Of a stretch of DNA of 64,000 nucleotides, positions 41,513 to 50,472 are shown piece by piece (the first letter of the stretch is position 1; each line of letters starts with the position of its first letter). The notes below the pieces were generated by a model, which saw nothing but the letters and a program-made list of their open reading frames with translations, did not search any database and was not told the origin of the DNA. Source of the DNA: Streptomyces sp. TLI_171 (GTDB lineage Bacteria; Actinomycetota; Actinomycetes; Streptomycetales; Streptomycetaceae); NCBI RefSeq assembly GCF_003610255.1, contig NZ_RAPS01000001.1, positions 434,001 to 498,000 on the forward strand, given 5' to 3'. A program made the translations under genes and the position numbers.

Positions 41513-42145
41513 GTGCGGGTGACCCCGATCTCCCCGGAGCGGCTGGTCGAGCTGCTCGCGGGTCGCGTCCACGAGCTGGCCGACGACGACCGCCGGCTGC
41601 GGGTGGCGGTGGACGGCGCGCCGGCGGCCCGCCCCGGCGAGCTGGCGGACGCCCTGGTGGAGCCGCTGCGGCTGCTGGGCCGCCCGGTGCGGCGGGTATC
41701 GGCGGGGGACTTCCTGCGCCCGGCCTCGGTCCGCTTCGAGTACGGCAAGCACGACCCGGACGCCTTCCACGACCTGTGGCTGGACCAGGGCGCGCTGCTG
41801 CGCGAGGTGCTCGACCCGCTGGAGCCGGGGGCGGACGGCCGGATCCTCCCGTCGTTCTGGGACCCGGCCACCGACCGCGCGACCCGCGCCCGGTACGTGG
41901 AGCTGCCGCCGCGCGGGGTGCTGCTGCTGGACGGCACGTTCCTGCTCGGCCGCTGGCTGCCGCTGGAGTTCACCGTGCACCTCACCCAGTCGGCGGCCGC
42001 GCTGGCCCGCCGCACGCCGGCGGAGGAGCACTGGACGCTGCCCGCGTACGAGCGCTACCGCGCCGAGACCGACCCGGGCGCGCTGGCCGACCTGACGGTG
42101 CGGGTGGAGGACCCCCGGCACCCGGCGGTGGTCGAGGCGGGCTGA
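41513..42145 (+). CDS. Uridine-kinase-like protein lacking the P-loop
   Basis: 210 residues from GTG 41513 (after AAGGGAG). The core resembles actinomycete proteins called uridine kinase: DDRRLRVAVDGAPAARPGELADALVEPLR, DFLRPASVRFEYGKHDPDAFHDLWLD and LLDGTFLLGRWLP. The GxxGxGKS/T loop reads DGAPAARPGEL, with no Lys and no Ser/Thr, so normal ATP binding is doubtful. It may be a kinase using another geometry or a nucleotide-binding protein. An in-frame GTG at 41453 lies before an AT-rich TATAGT box (41480-41485) that looks like a -10 element. Confidence 0.8.
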   Translation: MRVTPISPERLVELLAGRVHELADDDRRLRVAVDGAPAARPGELADALVEPLRLLGRPVRRVSAGDFLRPASVRFEYGKHDPDAFHDLWLDQGALLREVLDPLEPGADGRILPSFWDPATDRATRARYVELPPRGVLLLDGTFLLGRWLPLEFTVHLTQSAAALARRTPAEEHWTLPAYERYRAETDPGALADLTVRVEDPRHPAVVEAG

Positions 42146-42152
42146 CGGGCCG

Positions 42153-42944
42153 TCAGCGGGCCGGCACGGGGCCGCGCTGGCAGCGCGGGCACCAGTAGGC
42201 AACCCGCTCCTGGTCGTGCTTGGCGGTGCGGATCGGGGTGCCGCAGCGCACGCAGCTGCGGCGGGCGCGGCCGTACACCCAGTGCTGACTGCCGGGGCGG
42301 GTGTCGCCCGTGGTGACGTGGCCGGGCCGCAGCTTGTTGGCGTCCAGCAGCTGGTGGGCGCGGTGCAGCAGCCGGTCCAGGTCGGGCAGGTCGGCGACCG
42401 GCGTCCACGGGGTGACGCCGGCCAGGAAGGCCAGCTCGTTGGCGTACACGTTGCCGATGCCGGCCAGGTTGCGCTGGTCGAGCAGGGCCGCGCCCATCGG
42501 GCGCTGCGGGGCGGCCAGCAGGCGGCGGCGGGCCTCGGCGGCGTCCCAGTCCGGGCCGAGCAGGTCGGGGCCGAGGTGGCCGACGGCGCGCTGCTCCTCG
42601 GCGGTGCGCAGCAGCTGCACCACCGGCAGCCGGTAGCCGACGGCGGTCGCCCGCTCGGTGCCGAGGACCGCCCGGATCTGGAACGCGGGGCCGCTGCGCC
42701 ACCGCTCGCCGGGCCGGAACACCTGCCAGCGGCCGTCCATCCGCAGGTGGGTGTGGAGGGTCACCCCGCCGTCGAACCTGGTCAGCAGGTGCTTGCCGCG
42801 CGGGACCGTGCCGAGCACCCGACGGCCCGTCAGGTCGGCGGTGGCGTGGGCGGGTACGCGGAGGTCGGACACCGTCAGGACCTGGCCGGTGAGCGCCTGG
42901 TCGAGCTGGGTGGCGACGCGGTAGATGCTGTCTCCTTCGGGCAC
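42153..42944 (-). CDS. Fpg/Nei-family DNA glycosylase
   Basis: 263 residues from GTG 42944. The chain starts VPEGDSIYR; after removal of the first residue, Pro would be the catalytic amine, with Glu beside it. Other landmarks are RGKHLLTRFDGG, THLRMDGRWQVF, NLAGIGNVYANELAF and the zinc finger CVRCGTPI..YWCPRCQR near the C-terminus. It is base-excision repair of oxidised pyrimidines (endonuclease VIII-like). The stop nearly touches the stop of the convergent neighbour. Confidence 0.92.
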   Translation of the reverse strand: MPEGDSIYRVATQLDQALTGQVLTVSDLRVPAHATADLTGRRVLGTVPRGKHLLTRFDGGVTLHTHLRMDGRWQVFRPGERWRSGPAFQIRAVLGTERATAVGYRLPVVQLLRTAEEQRAVGHLGPDLLGPDWDAAEARRRLLAAPQRPMGAALLDQRNLAGIGNVYANELAFLAGVTPWTPVADLPDLDRLLHRAHQLLDANKLRPGHVTTGDTRPGSQHWVYGRARRSCVRCGTPIRTAKHDQERVAYWCPRCQRGPVPAR

Positions 42945-43042
42945 TCCCCCATCATGCCGCCCCGCGCCGACACCGCCCCGCCGGACCGCCGCGCGCAGAA
43001 ACTCCCTGGTCATCGGCCTGATGATGCTCTAGGGTCGGCCCA

Positions 43043-43804
43043 ATGACGATCACTCACGAGGTGGCCGGCGCCGGCCCCGCGGTGGTTCTGCTGCACTCCT
43101 CCGTCTGCGACCGGCGGATGTGGGACGGGCAGTGGGACGCGCTGCGCGAGGCCGGGTACCGCGTCGTCCGCTGCGACTTCCGCGGTTTCGGGGAGACCCC
43201 CTGCGCGGACCGCCCCTACGACAACGTGACGGACCTGGTGGAGCTGCTGGACGAGCTCGGCATCGAACGGGCGGCCCTGGTCGGCGCCTCCTTCGGCGGC
43301 CGGATCGCCCTGCAGTTCGCCGCCCTGCACCCTGCCCGGGTCGGCTCGCTGACCCTGCTCTGCCCGGGCCGCCCCGGCCACGAGGCGAGCGCCGAGCTGG
43401 AGGCGCTGGACGAGCTGGAGGTCGGCCTGGTCGAGTCCGGCAGGCTCGACGAGGCCGTCGAGCTGATGGTGGACACCTGGCTCGGCCCGGACGCGGACGA
43501 GGACGCCCGGGCCCTGGTCCGGGCGATGCAGCGCAACGCGTATGAGGTGCAGCTGGCGCCCGAGGTGGAGATCTCCCCGACGCCGGTCGAGGTCGACCTG
43601 GCGAACGTGGTGGCCCCGACCCTGGTGTACTCCGGCGCCCACGACGTGCCGGACTTCCGCCGCATCCCGGTCGAGCTGGCCGAGCTGCTCCCGGACGCCG
43701 AGCACCGCGAACTCCCCTGGGCGGGCCACCTGCCGGCCCTGGAGCGCCCGGCGCAGACCGCCGAGCTGCTGCTCGCCCACCTCGCCTCGGTCGCCGCGCG
43801 CTGA
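43043..43804 (+). CDS. Alpha/beta hydrolase
   Basis: 253 residues. HSSVCDRRMWDGQW oxyanion loop, nucleophile elbow VGASFGGRIAL, acid in SGAHDVPD and His in PWAGHLPALERP form the triad. No signal peptide. Substrate unknown. TAGGGT lies eight bases before ATG 43043 and there is no ribosome site, so the message may be leaderless. Confidence 0.9.
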   Translation: MTITHEVAGAGPAVVLLHSSVCDRRMWDGQWDALREAGYRVVRCDFRGFGETPCADRPYDNVTDLVELLDELGIERAALVGASFGGRIALQFAALHPARVGSLTLLCPGRPGHEASAELEALDELEVGLVESGRLDEAVELMVDTWLGPDADEDARALVRAMQRNAYEVQLAPEVEISPTPVEVDLANVVAPTLVYSGAHDVPDFRRIPVELAELLPDAEHRELPWAGHLPALERPAQTAELLLAHLASVAAR

Positions 43805-43933
43805 GGCCGCCCCAGGGGCCGACCGGGTGCTGTGCGGGCTTCGAAAAACACCGTGCACCCGGTCGGCGGTCCTGGTTCGATACCGCGTGATCAGCCCCAC
43901 GGGGGGACGCACCACAGGTTGGACACCCACACG

Positions 43934-44779
43934 ATGCACGACACCGCCACCACCGAGGTCCTGGCCCGGCTGGAGAGCTACTACGACGCCGTTCCCCGGT
44001 TCTCCGCGACCACCGAGGAGCACGGCCCGTTCACGCTGTTCCTCCGCACCGGGAACGGCTGGCACTACTACGGCCGCCCCGCGCTCGGCGGCGACGGCCC
44101 GTTCACGGTCGCCGACGTCGACCGGGTGCGGGCCCGGCAGCGCGAACTCGGCGCGCCCGAGGCCTTCGAGTGGGTGCACGAGACCACGCCGGGCCTGCGC
44201 GCCGTGATCGAGGCGGCGGGCCTGGCGGTGCACGAGCACCCGCTGCTGGTCCTGGAACTCGACGGGGCGTCAGCCCCCGCCGCGGCGGCCGACGGTGACG
44301 GCCCGGAGGTCCGGGTGCTCGCGCCCGGCGACCCGCTGCTGCCCAGCGCGGTGGCGGTGCCGCACCTGGCGTTCGCCGAGCCGGGCACCCAGCTCGGCAC
44401 CGCCGGGGTCGAGCAGCTCGCGGACGCCGCCCGGACCGCTGCCGCGGACGGCGCGGTGGCCCGGATGGAGGGCCGCATCACCGCCGGGCGCACGGTGCTC
44501 GCCGCGACCGTCGGCCCGGAGGGCCTGGCCACCGCCTCGGGCTGTCACCAGCCGGTCGACGGGGTCAGCGAGATCGTCGCGGTCGCCACCCTGCCGTCGC
44601 TGCGCCGCCAGGGCCTGGCCCGCCGGGTCACCGCGCACCTGGTCGAGCACGCCCGTGCCACCGGGGTGCGGACGGTGTTCCTGTCCGCCAGCGACGACGC
44701 GGTGGCCAGGATCTACCAGCAGGTCGGCTTCCGCCGGGCGGCCACCGCACTGATCGCCGAGCCCCCGGCGGCCGACTGA
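43934..44779 (+). CDS. GNAT N-acetyltransferase
   Basis: 281 residues. The N-terminal half (YYDAVPRFSATTEEHGPFTLFLRTGNGWHYYGRPAL region) is not GNAT-like; the C-terminal half (about 125-281) has VATLPSLRRQGLARRVTAHLVEHA and a final FLSASDDAVARIYQQVGFRRA. Acetyl-CoA-dependent; substrate unknown. ATG 43934 has only a weak ribosome site. Confidence 0.85.
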   Translation: MHDTATTEVLARLESYYDAVPRFSATTEEHGPFTLFLRTGNGWHYYGRPALGGDGPFTVADVDRVRARQRELGAPEAFEWVHETTPGLRAVIEAAGLAVHEHPLLVLELDGASAPAAAADGDGPEVRVLAPGDPLLPSAVAVPHLAFAEPGTQLGTAGVEQLADAARTAAADGAVARMEGRITAGRTVLAATVGPEGLATASGCHQPVDGVSEIVAVATLPSLRRQGLARRVTAHLVEHARATGVRTVFLSASDDAVARIYQQVGFRRAATALIAEPPAAD

Positions 44780-44792
44780 CCCTCCCCCCGCC

Positions 44793-45692
44793 TCACTCGC
44801 CCGGCTCGGGCAGCGCCTGGTCGTCGGTGAGCAGGTCGGCCAGCAGGTCGCCGTGCTCGGCGTACCGGGTGAGCACCTGCTCGGGGCTGAACGCCAGGTC
44901 CGCCGGGTCGGCGCAGTGCTCGACCTCGCTCCAGCTCACCGGGGCCGACACCCCGGGCACGGCGGTGGCGCGCAGCGTGTAGGGCGCGGCGGTGGTCTTC
45001 GCGGTGTTGTTCTGCGACCAGTCGACGAAGACCTTGCCGCGGCGCAGCGCCTTGGTCATCCGGGCCACCACCAGGTCGGGGTGCTCGCGGGCCAGGCGCT
45101 CGGCGAGGCTGCGGGCGTAGTCGCCGACCTGCCCGGCGGGCGCGGGGCGGAGCGCGGCGTACAGGTGCAGCCCCTTGCTGCCGGAGGTCTTGGCCCGGCA
45201 GACCAGGCCGTCGGCGGCGAGGGACTCGCGGATCAGCAGGGCGACCCGGCAGCAGTGCGTGACGTCGGCGCCGGGCCCGGGGTCGAGGTCGACGACCAGC
45301 CGGTCGTGGGCCTCCGGTCCGCTCTCGGCGGTCCACTGCGGGACGTGCAGTTCGAGGGCGTAGCCGTTGGCGACGGTCATCAGCGTCGGCAGGTCGTCGA
45401 CGGCGACGCGCTGCTTGGGTCCTTCGTGGCTGGGCGCGGTCACGGTGCGTACCCAGGCGGGCAGGCCGGGGGGCGGGTTCTTGGCGAAGAACCCCTCCTC
45501 GCCGATGCCCGCGGGGAAGCGCAGGAAGCTGGCGGCGCGGCCGCGCAGGTGCGGCAGCATCGCGGGGGCGATCTGCGCGTAGTAGTAGAGGGCCTCGCCC
45601 TTGGTCCACCCGGTCGCGGGCCACAGGACCTTGTCGAGATGGGAGAGGACCAGGCGGCGGCCTTCGACTTCCGTGACCTGTCGCTCGGGCAT
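44793..45692 (-). CDS. ligD: LigD-type polymerase/primase domain protein
   Basis: 299 residues, the polymerase module alone. HLDKVLWPATGWTKGEALYYYAQIA is the family opening; LVVDLDPGPGADVT carries two metal Asp residues, and KTSGSKGLHLYAAL with FVDWSQNNTAKTTAAPYTLRA are other conserved parts. It fills gaps and adds ribonucleotides at broken ends during non-homologous end joining. Its gene is back to back with ku, 32 bases between the starts. No ligase or phosphoesterase domain is attached; these would be encoded elsewhere. Confidence 0.93.
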   Translation of the reverse strand: MPERQVTEVEGRRLVLSHLDKVLWPATGWTKGEALYYYAQIAPAMLPHLRGRAASFLRFPAGIGEEGFFAKNPPPGLPAWVRTVTAPSHEGPKQRVAVDDLPTLMTVANGYALELHVPQWTAESGPEAHDRLVVDLDPGPGADVTHCCRVALLIRESLAADGLVCRAKTSGSKGLHLYAALRPAPAGQVGDYARSLAERLAREHPDLVVARMTKALRRGKVFVDWSQNNTAKTTAAPYTLRATAVPGVSAPVSWSEVEHCADPADLAFSPEQVLTRYAEHGDLLADLLTDDQALPEPGE

Positions 45693-45724
45693 ACCGTGGT
45701 AAATCCCCGCGAAAAGGACATCGC

Positions 45725-46684
45725 ATGCCTCAGGTCACCTGGAAAGGCGTCATCACGTTCGGACTGGTCAGCGTGCCGGTCCAGCTGTACGCCGCCACGG
45801 AGGAGCACAGCGGCCCTTCCCTGCACCAGGTGCACGCGAAGGACGGCTCCCGCATCCGGATGAAGCGCTTCTGCGAGGCGGAGGGCAAGGAGGTCCCGTA
45901 CAGCGAGATCGCCAAGGGCCACGAGTCGCCCGACGGCCGCCAGGTGGTGCTGAACGACGAGGACCTCGCGGAGCTGCCGCTGCCCAGCAAGAAGGTGGTC
46001 GACGTGCTGGCGTTCGTGCCCGCCGAGTCGATCGACCCGCTGATGTACTCCAAGGCCTACTACGTCGGGACGGCCGACAAGGCCCCCGCCAAGCCGTACG
46101 TGCTGCTGCGGGACGCGCTGCGCGAGTCCGGGCAGATCGCGGTGACCAAGGTGACCATGCGGACCAGGGAGTCCCTCGCGGTGCTGCGGGTGCACGACGA
46201 CACCCTGGTGCTGCAGACCTGCCTGTGGCCGGACGAGGTGCGCTCGGCGGAGGGGATGGCGCCGGACGAGAACGTGACGGTCCGTCCGCAGGAGCTGAAG
46301 ATGGCGCGCTCGCTGATGGACACCCTGTCGGAGGACTTCGACCTGTCGGCGCTGCACGACGAGTACCAGGCGGCGCTGCAGGAGCTGATCGACGCCAAGC
46401 TGGCCGGGGTGGAGACCCCGCACCTGGAGGAGCGGGCGGACAGCGGCGAGGCCGACGTGATCGACCTGATGGCGGTGCTGCGCAGCAGCGTCAAGGCGGC
46501 CAAGGGGGAGCACGCGCGGGGCGGCAAGGGCAAGGCCGCCGAGCAGCCGGCCGAGGCCGAACAGCCGTCCGAGCCCGCGCGGAAGACGGCGGCGGGCCGG
46601 GGCGGGGCGGCGGCGAAGAAGAAGGCGAAGGCGCCGGCCAGGAAGACCGCGGCGAAGAAGACCGCGCCGCGCAAGGCGTCCTGA
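45725..46684 (+). CDS. ku: Ku end-binding protein
   Basis: 319 residues. The Ku core (about 1-255) starts WKGVITFGLVSVPVQLYAAT, with RMKRFCEAEGKEVPYSEIAKG and FDLSALHDEYQAALQELIDAKL. A Lys/Ala-rich tail (KKKAKAPARKTAAKKTAPRK) similar to histone H1 tails follows; such tails bind DNA. As a homodimer ring it holds broken ends for ligation. It is divergent from ligD polymerase and the two form an end-joining unit. Confidence 0.96.
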   Translation: MPQVTWKGVITFGLVSVPVQLYAATEEHSGPSLHQVHAKDGSRIRMKRFCEAEGKEVPYSEIAKGHESPDGRQVVLNDEDLAELPLPSKKVVDVLAFVPAESIDPLMYSKAYYVGTADKAPAKPYVLLRDALRESGQIAVTKVTMRTRESLAVLRVHDDTLVLQTCLWPDEVRSAEGMAPDENVTVRPQELKMARSLMDTLSEDFDLSALHDEYQAALQELIDAKLAGVETPHLEERADSGEADVIDLMAVLRSSVKAAKGEHARGGKGKAAEQPAEAEQPSEPARKTAAGRGGAAAKKKAKAPARKTAAKKTAPRKAS

Positions 46685-46722
46685 CGGACGGTGGCCCCAT
46701 CGTCCGCGCGGGGGTGGGCGGG

Positions 46723-46748
46723 GGCGGCCCCGGTGGGGCGGGGCCGCC
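46723..46748. terminator. 9-bp hairpin between convergent genes
   Basis: GGCGGCCCC (46723-46731) pairs with GGGGCCGCC (46740-46748), between ku and the small secreted protein gene. Confidence 0.55.
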
Positions 46749-46765
46749 GGGCCGCGGGGGGCCGG

Positions 46766-47110
46766 TCAGGAGAACAGGACGGATCGGAGCTTGAGGCGGT
46801 CGGAGGCGCGGCCGGCCGGGCGCAGGCTGTAGTGGTCGCCGTCGCAGTCCGGGCCGGTGAACAGCGCCACCGTGGAGCCGGTGAAGTTCTGCGGGGCGAA
46901 AGCGGGTTCGGTGCTGTCGGGGTCGGCCACCTCGGGGAGGGTGACGCAGACGCGGCTTGCCGGGTCGACCAGGACGCCGGCGGCGCGGTAGCCGAAGTCG
47001 TCGTAGTACGTGTAGCGGAACTCGCCGACCGCGGCGGTCGCCGGGCCGGGCATGGCGAGCAGCAGGGCGAGGGACGCAGCGGCGGCGGCAACCGTCTGAC
47101 GCAGGTGCAT
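46766..47110 (-). CDS. Small secreted crystallin-like protein
   Basis: 114 residues. A signal peptide (MHLRQTVAAAAASLALLLAM..ATA/AVGEF) is followed by a beta-rich domain. The end FTGPDCDGDHYSLRPAG..LKLRSVLF has the pattern of a beta/gamma-crystallin-like or I36-inhibitor-like Greek key; two Cys could pair. Role not known. ATG 47110 has GGAAAGG 12 bases upstream. Confidence 0.65.
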   Translation of the reverse strand: MHLRQTVAAAAASLALLLAMPGPATAAVGEFRYTYYDDFGYRAAGVLVDPASRVCVTLPEVADPDSTEPAFAPQNFTGSTVALFTGPDCDGDHYSLRPAGRASDRLKLRSVLFS

Positions 47111-47444
47111 GGGGTGGAACGGCCTTTCCGGTCGGTTGGCCGGGGTCGGCGGGCACCGGCCCGGCGCGCACCACGCTAGGGGGCGCGAACGGTGCCGAAT
47201 CGGTTCTGCCCGAACCCCTCGCGCGTCGTCCGCCCGGTGCCGCCACCGCGGGCGGACGGCAAGCCGACGCCCGGGTGTCGACCAACCGTCGAGTGGACGA
47301 ACCTCCGGCCGACGACCGGCAGTTCGAGCAGGCGTTCGCGCGTTAGAACCGGCGTGCAGCGGGCACATCTGTTGCTACCTGGGACGCAGGGAGGCGCCGG
47401 CGGGCACGGCCGGGCTCACCTGCCTGTCGGCGCGGAGGTGGTTG
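47111..47444. other. Intergenic region without a recognised feature
   Basis: About 330 bases between two divergent genes. Several open frames cross it, but none has a ribosome site with a plausible protein. The region just before 47445 supplies the GGAGG of the DUF3040 gene. No repeats seen. Confidence 0.5.
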
Positions 47445-47774
47445 ATGGACGGACCGGCACTCTCCCCGCGTGAGCTACTGATCCTTGAGCAGATCGAGGC
47501 GGAGCTGGGGAACGATCAGGAGCTGGAGCGAGAGCTGCGCACCATGCGGCCGGCGACGTGGGCCCGGTTGCGACGGACGCTGGTGGCCCGGCCACGGATG
47601 GTGGTCGCGGCCCTGGCGTGCTGCCTGGCCTTCTCGTTCGGACTGTTGGGGCTGGCGGTGGCGCTGGACGAACCGGCGCTGCTGGTGGCCGTGGTGGCGG
47701 CATGGGTGGTGCTGCTCGCGCTGCTGACGGCAGCGGCGCGCAGGCACCGCCGCCGGCGCGGGCGGCACGGCTAG
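47445..47774 (+). CDS. DUF3040 membrane protein
   Basis: 109 residues. LSPRELLILEQIEAELGNDQELERELRTM is the typical DUF3040 amphipathic start, and two membrane segments follow (MVVAALACCLAFSFGLLGLAVAL and LLVAVVAAWVVLLALLTAA), then a basic tail. Function unknown. ATG 47445 follows GGAGG. Confidence 0.88.
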   Translation: MDGPALSPRELLILEQIEAELGNDQELERELRTMRPATWARLRRTLVARPRMVVAALACCLAFSFGLLGLAVALDEPALLVAVVAAWVVLLALLTAAARRHRRRRGRHG

Positions 47775-47812
47775 CGTCCGTGCGGCGAGGAGAACGACGA
47801 ACGGGGGCGGTT

Positions 47813-47837
47813 CGGGCGGCGCGGTGCGCGCCGCCCG
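47813..47837. terminator. 10-bp hairpin between convergent genes
   Basis: CGGGCGGCGC (47813-47822) pairs with GCGCCGCCCG (47828-47837), between the DUF3040 and MTA phosphorylase stops. Confidence 0.6.
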
Positions 47838-47864
47838 ATGCGGCCGGTGGCCGACGGTGCGGGG

Positions 47865-48725
47865 TCAGAGCCCGGGCAGGCCGGTCTCCAGGTCGTCCAG
47901 GGCGTGCGAACAGATGCAGTCGCGGGTGGCGGGCAGCGACTCCAGCGCCTTGAACAGGACGGTGCGCAGCCGGTCCACGTTGCGGGCGAAGACCTCCAGC
48001 ACCTCGGCGTGGGTGACGCCCTCGCCGGCCTCCACACCCGCGTCCAGGTCCGTCACCAGGGCCAACGAGGTGTAGCAGAGCCCGAGTTCGCGGGCCAGGA
48101 CGGCCTCGGGGTGGCCGGTCATGCCGACCACCGACCAGCCGTTGGCGGTGAACCAGCGGGACTCGGCGCGGGTGGAGAACCGCGGCCCCTCGATCACCAC
48201 CAGGGTGCCGCCGTCGACGGGCTCCCACGCCAGGTCGCGGGCGGCGGTCAGCGCGGCGTCCCGGCCCTCGGGGCAGTACGGGTCGGCCATCGAGACGTGC
48301 ACCACCTCGGGGATCGACCCGTCGGGCAGGATCCGCCCGTCGTAGTAGGTCTGCACCCGGCCCGAGGTGCGGTCCACGAACTGGTCGGGCACCAGCAGCG
48401 TCCCGGGCCCGTACTCGGGCCGCAGGCCGCCGACCGCGCACGGGCCGAGCACCTGGCGCACCCCGAGCGAGTGCAGCGCCCACAGGTTGGCGCGGTAGTT
48501 GATCCGGTGCGGCGGCAGCCCGTGGGCGCGCCCGTGCCGGGGCAGGAACGCGACCCGGCGGCCGGCCACCTCGCCGACGAACAGGGCGTCGCTGGGCGGA
48601 CCGTACGGGGTCTCGACGTGCACCTCCGTGACGTCCTCGAGCAGCGCGTACAGGCCCGATCCGCCGATCACGCCGAGTTCGGCGGTCGGGGTGCCGTCGG
48701 TGCGGGGCGGGTGGACGTCGGCCAT
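47865..48725 (-). CDS. mtnP: S-methyl-5'-thioadenosine phosphorylase
   Basis: 286 residues. LGVIGGSGLYALL, FLPRHGRAHGLPPHRINYRANLW-type substrate region, GTLVVIEGPRFSTRAESRWF and VVGMTGHPEAVLARELGLCY are the PNP/MTAP fold motifs. It splits MTA with phosphate to adenine and methylthioribose-1-phosphate (methionine salvage, also adenine recovery). Related enzymes use other nucleosides; the GMTGHPEA stretch, with the Met, favours MTA. ATG 48725. Confidence 0.92.
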   Translation of the reverse strand: MADVHPPRTDGTPTAELGVIGGSGLYALLEDVTEVHVETPYGPPSDALFVGEVAGRRVAFLPRHGRAHGLPPHRINYRANLWALHSLGVRQVLGPCAVGGLRPEYGPGTLLVPDQFVDRTSGRVQTYYDGRILPDGSIPEVVHVSMADPYCPEGRDAALTAARDLAWEPVDGGTLVVIEGPRFSTRAESRWFTANGWSVVGMTGHPEAVLARELGLCYTSLALVTDLDAGVEAGEGVTHAEVLEVFARNVDRLRTVLFKALESLPATRDCICSHALDDLETGLPGL

Positions 48726-48917
48726 GGCTCTCCTCGGCTCGTGGGTGCGCTCCCACCCTACGAGCAGTCAGGTCCGGTGCGCGGCAGGGGGAGCCGCGGT
48801 GCGCCGCCCACCGGCCGGTCCCGCCCGTCGCCCGGCCGCGTACAGTGGCAGCTCGGGGTCGGGACGGCAGGCGACGGATGCGGCCCCGGCGAGCGCGGCA
48901 GCGACGGGACGGGCGTG

Positions 48918-49679
48918 ATGAACGGGCAGGTGGCGGTCCACTCCGGTGGCGGCGAGGCGGCGACGGCCCACCGGCCGCTGACCTGGCGGGTGCTGCCGCC
49001 CTCGCCGGACGCGGCGGTGCTGGTGCTGCACGGCGGCCGCGAGTTCGGCTCCGCGCCGCCGCCCGCGCTGAACCTGCCCGGCCTGCGGATGCGACCGTTC
49101 GCCCGGGCCGTGGAACGCGGCGCGCTCACCGCACCCGGACGGTCGCTGGCGGTGGGCGCGGTCCGCTACCGGTGCCGGGGCTGGAACGCCGACCGGGCGG
49201 ACGCCGCCCGCGACGCGGAGGCGGCGCTCGCCGACCTCGCCGAGCAGCTCGGGCCCGTGCCGACCGTGCTGATCGGCCACTCGATGGGCGGCCGGGCCGC
49301 GCTGCGGGCCGCCGCCCACCCGTGCGTGCGCGGCGTGGTGGCGCTCGCGCCCTGGTGCCCGCGGGACGAGCCGACGGCGCACCTGTCCGGCCGCACCGTG
49401 CTGATGCTGCACGGCGACCGCGACAAGGTCACCGCCCCCGGCGACACCGACCTGTTCGCGCTGCGCGCCCGCGAGCACGGCGCCCGGGTGGCCGGCTACC
49501 GGGTGTACGGCAGCGGCCACACCCTGCTGCGCCGGGCCGGTGACTGGCACCGCTCCACCGCCGACCTCGCCCTCGCCCTGCTCGGCGTCGGCACGCTGCC
49601 CGACGAGGTCGCGGCCGCGCTCGCCCTGCAGGGCGACGCCGCGGACGGCCTGCACCTGCCGCTCGCGGGCCGCCGCTGA
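48918..49679 (+). CDS. Alpha/beta hydrolase
   Basis: 253 residues. VLVLHGGREFG oxyanion region, LIGHSMGGRAAL nucleophile, HGDRDKVTAPGDTD with the acid and GSGHTLLRRAGDWH with the His. It is like dienelactone hydrolase or KANL3/Tex30 types; cytosolic. Substrate unknown. A TACAGT at 48841-48846 may be its -10. Confidence 0.85.
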   Translation: MNGQVAVHSGGGEAATAHRPLTWRVLPPSPDAAVLVLHGGREFGSAPPPALNLPGLRMRPFARAVERGALTAPGRSLAVGAVRYRCRGWNADRADAARDAEAALADLAEQLGPVPTVLIGHSMGGRAALRAAAHPCVRGVVALAPWCPRDEPTAHLSGRTVLMLHGDRDKVTAPGDTDLFALRAREHGARVAGYRVYGSGHTLLRRAGDWHRSTADLALALLGVGTLPDEVAAALALQGDAADGLHLPLAGRR

Positions 49680-49805
49680 CCGCCGGTCGGTGACCGGGCG
49701 GTGACGGGCGGTGCGGATCTCGCTCCCGGCTCGACTCGGGCGGACCTGGAGCGCACACTCCGGTGGAGGGAGACGTCCGCCAATCGACTGAGGGAGGACC
49801 CGCCC

Positions 49806-50334
49806 ATGGGGATCAGCCTGACCACTGATCGGCTCGTCGTCCGGGACTGGACACCGGACGACACCGAGGACGCGCTGGCCGTGTACGGGTCGACGGACGT
49901 CGCCCGCTGGCTGACGCCCGTGATGGACCGGGTCGCCGACACCGAAGCCATGCGCACCGTGCTGGAGGCCTGGTCCCGGCAGCAGGAAGAACTGCTCCCC
50001 CGCGCGGCCGCTGGGCGATCGAACGCCGCGAGGACGGCAAGGTCATCGGCGGCCTCGGCATCCGCCCGCTGCCCCCTACGACGAGGACCTGGAGATCACC
50101 TGGCAGCTCGCCCCCGAAGCCTGGGGCCAGGGATACGCGACCGAGGCCGGCCTGATCCTGCTGCGCTGGGTCTTCACCCAGGACATCGAGGAGGTCTTCG
50201 CCGTCGCCCGCCCGAAGAACGACCGCGCCCACGCGGTCGCCAAACGGCTCGGGATGCGCTGGGTCGGCGAGACCACCAAGTACTACGACCTCAACCTGCA
50301 GGTCTACCGGATCCGCCCCGCCGACCTGCCTTGA
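49806..50334 (+). pseudogene. GNAT acetyltransferase interrupted by two frameshifts
   Basis: The first frame from ATG 49806 (after GGGAGG) reads a good RimJ-like start (ISLTTDRLVVRDWTPDDTED) to about 50000. The protein then continues in a second frame (GRWAIERREDGKVIGGLGIR, about 50006-50075). It moves to a third (LEITWQLAPEAWGQGYATEAG and AHAVAKRLGMRWVGETTKYY) to TGA 50332. Each step equals the loss of one base, both next to runs of C. So it is either a recent pseudogene or two sequencing errors in C-runs. Confidence 0.8.
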
Positions 50335-50472
50335 CCAGGTCCGTCGAGCACCACCGGCCAGCGCCTGCGACCACTGCGCGAACACCGTCGGCTGTGGCCG
50401 CCGCGGCGGCCGGGACGGTGGTCGCGCTGCGCCGTCGACGGGCCGGGCGGGACACGTCGCCCGAGTGACCGT

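Noticed and set aside
42960..43013. N-terminal extension of the Nei-type glycosylase
   Set aside because: Fpg/Nei proteins need Pro directly after the first Met, so the start must be GTG 42944.
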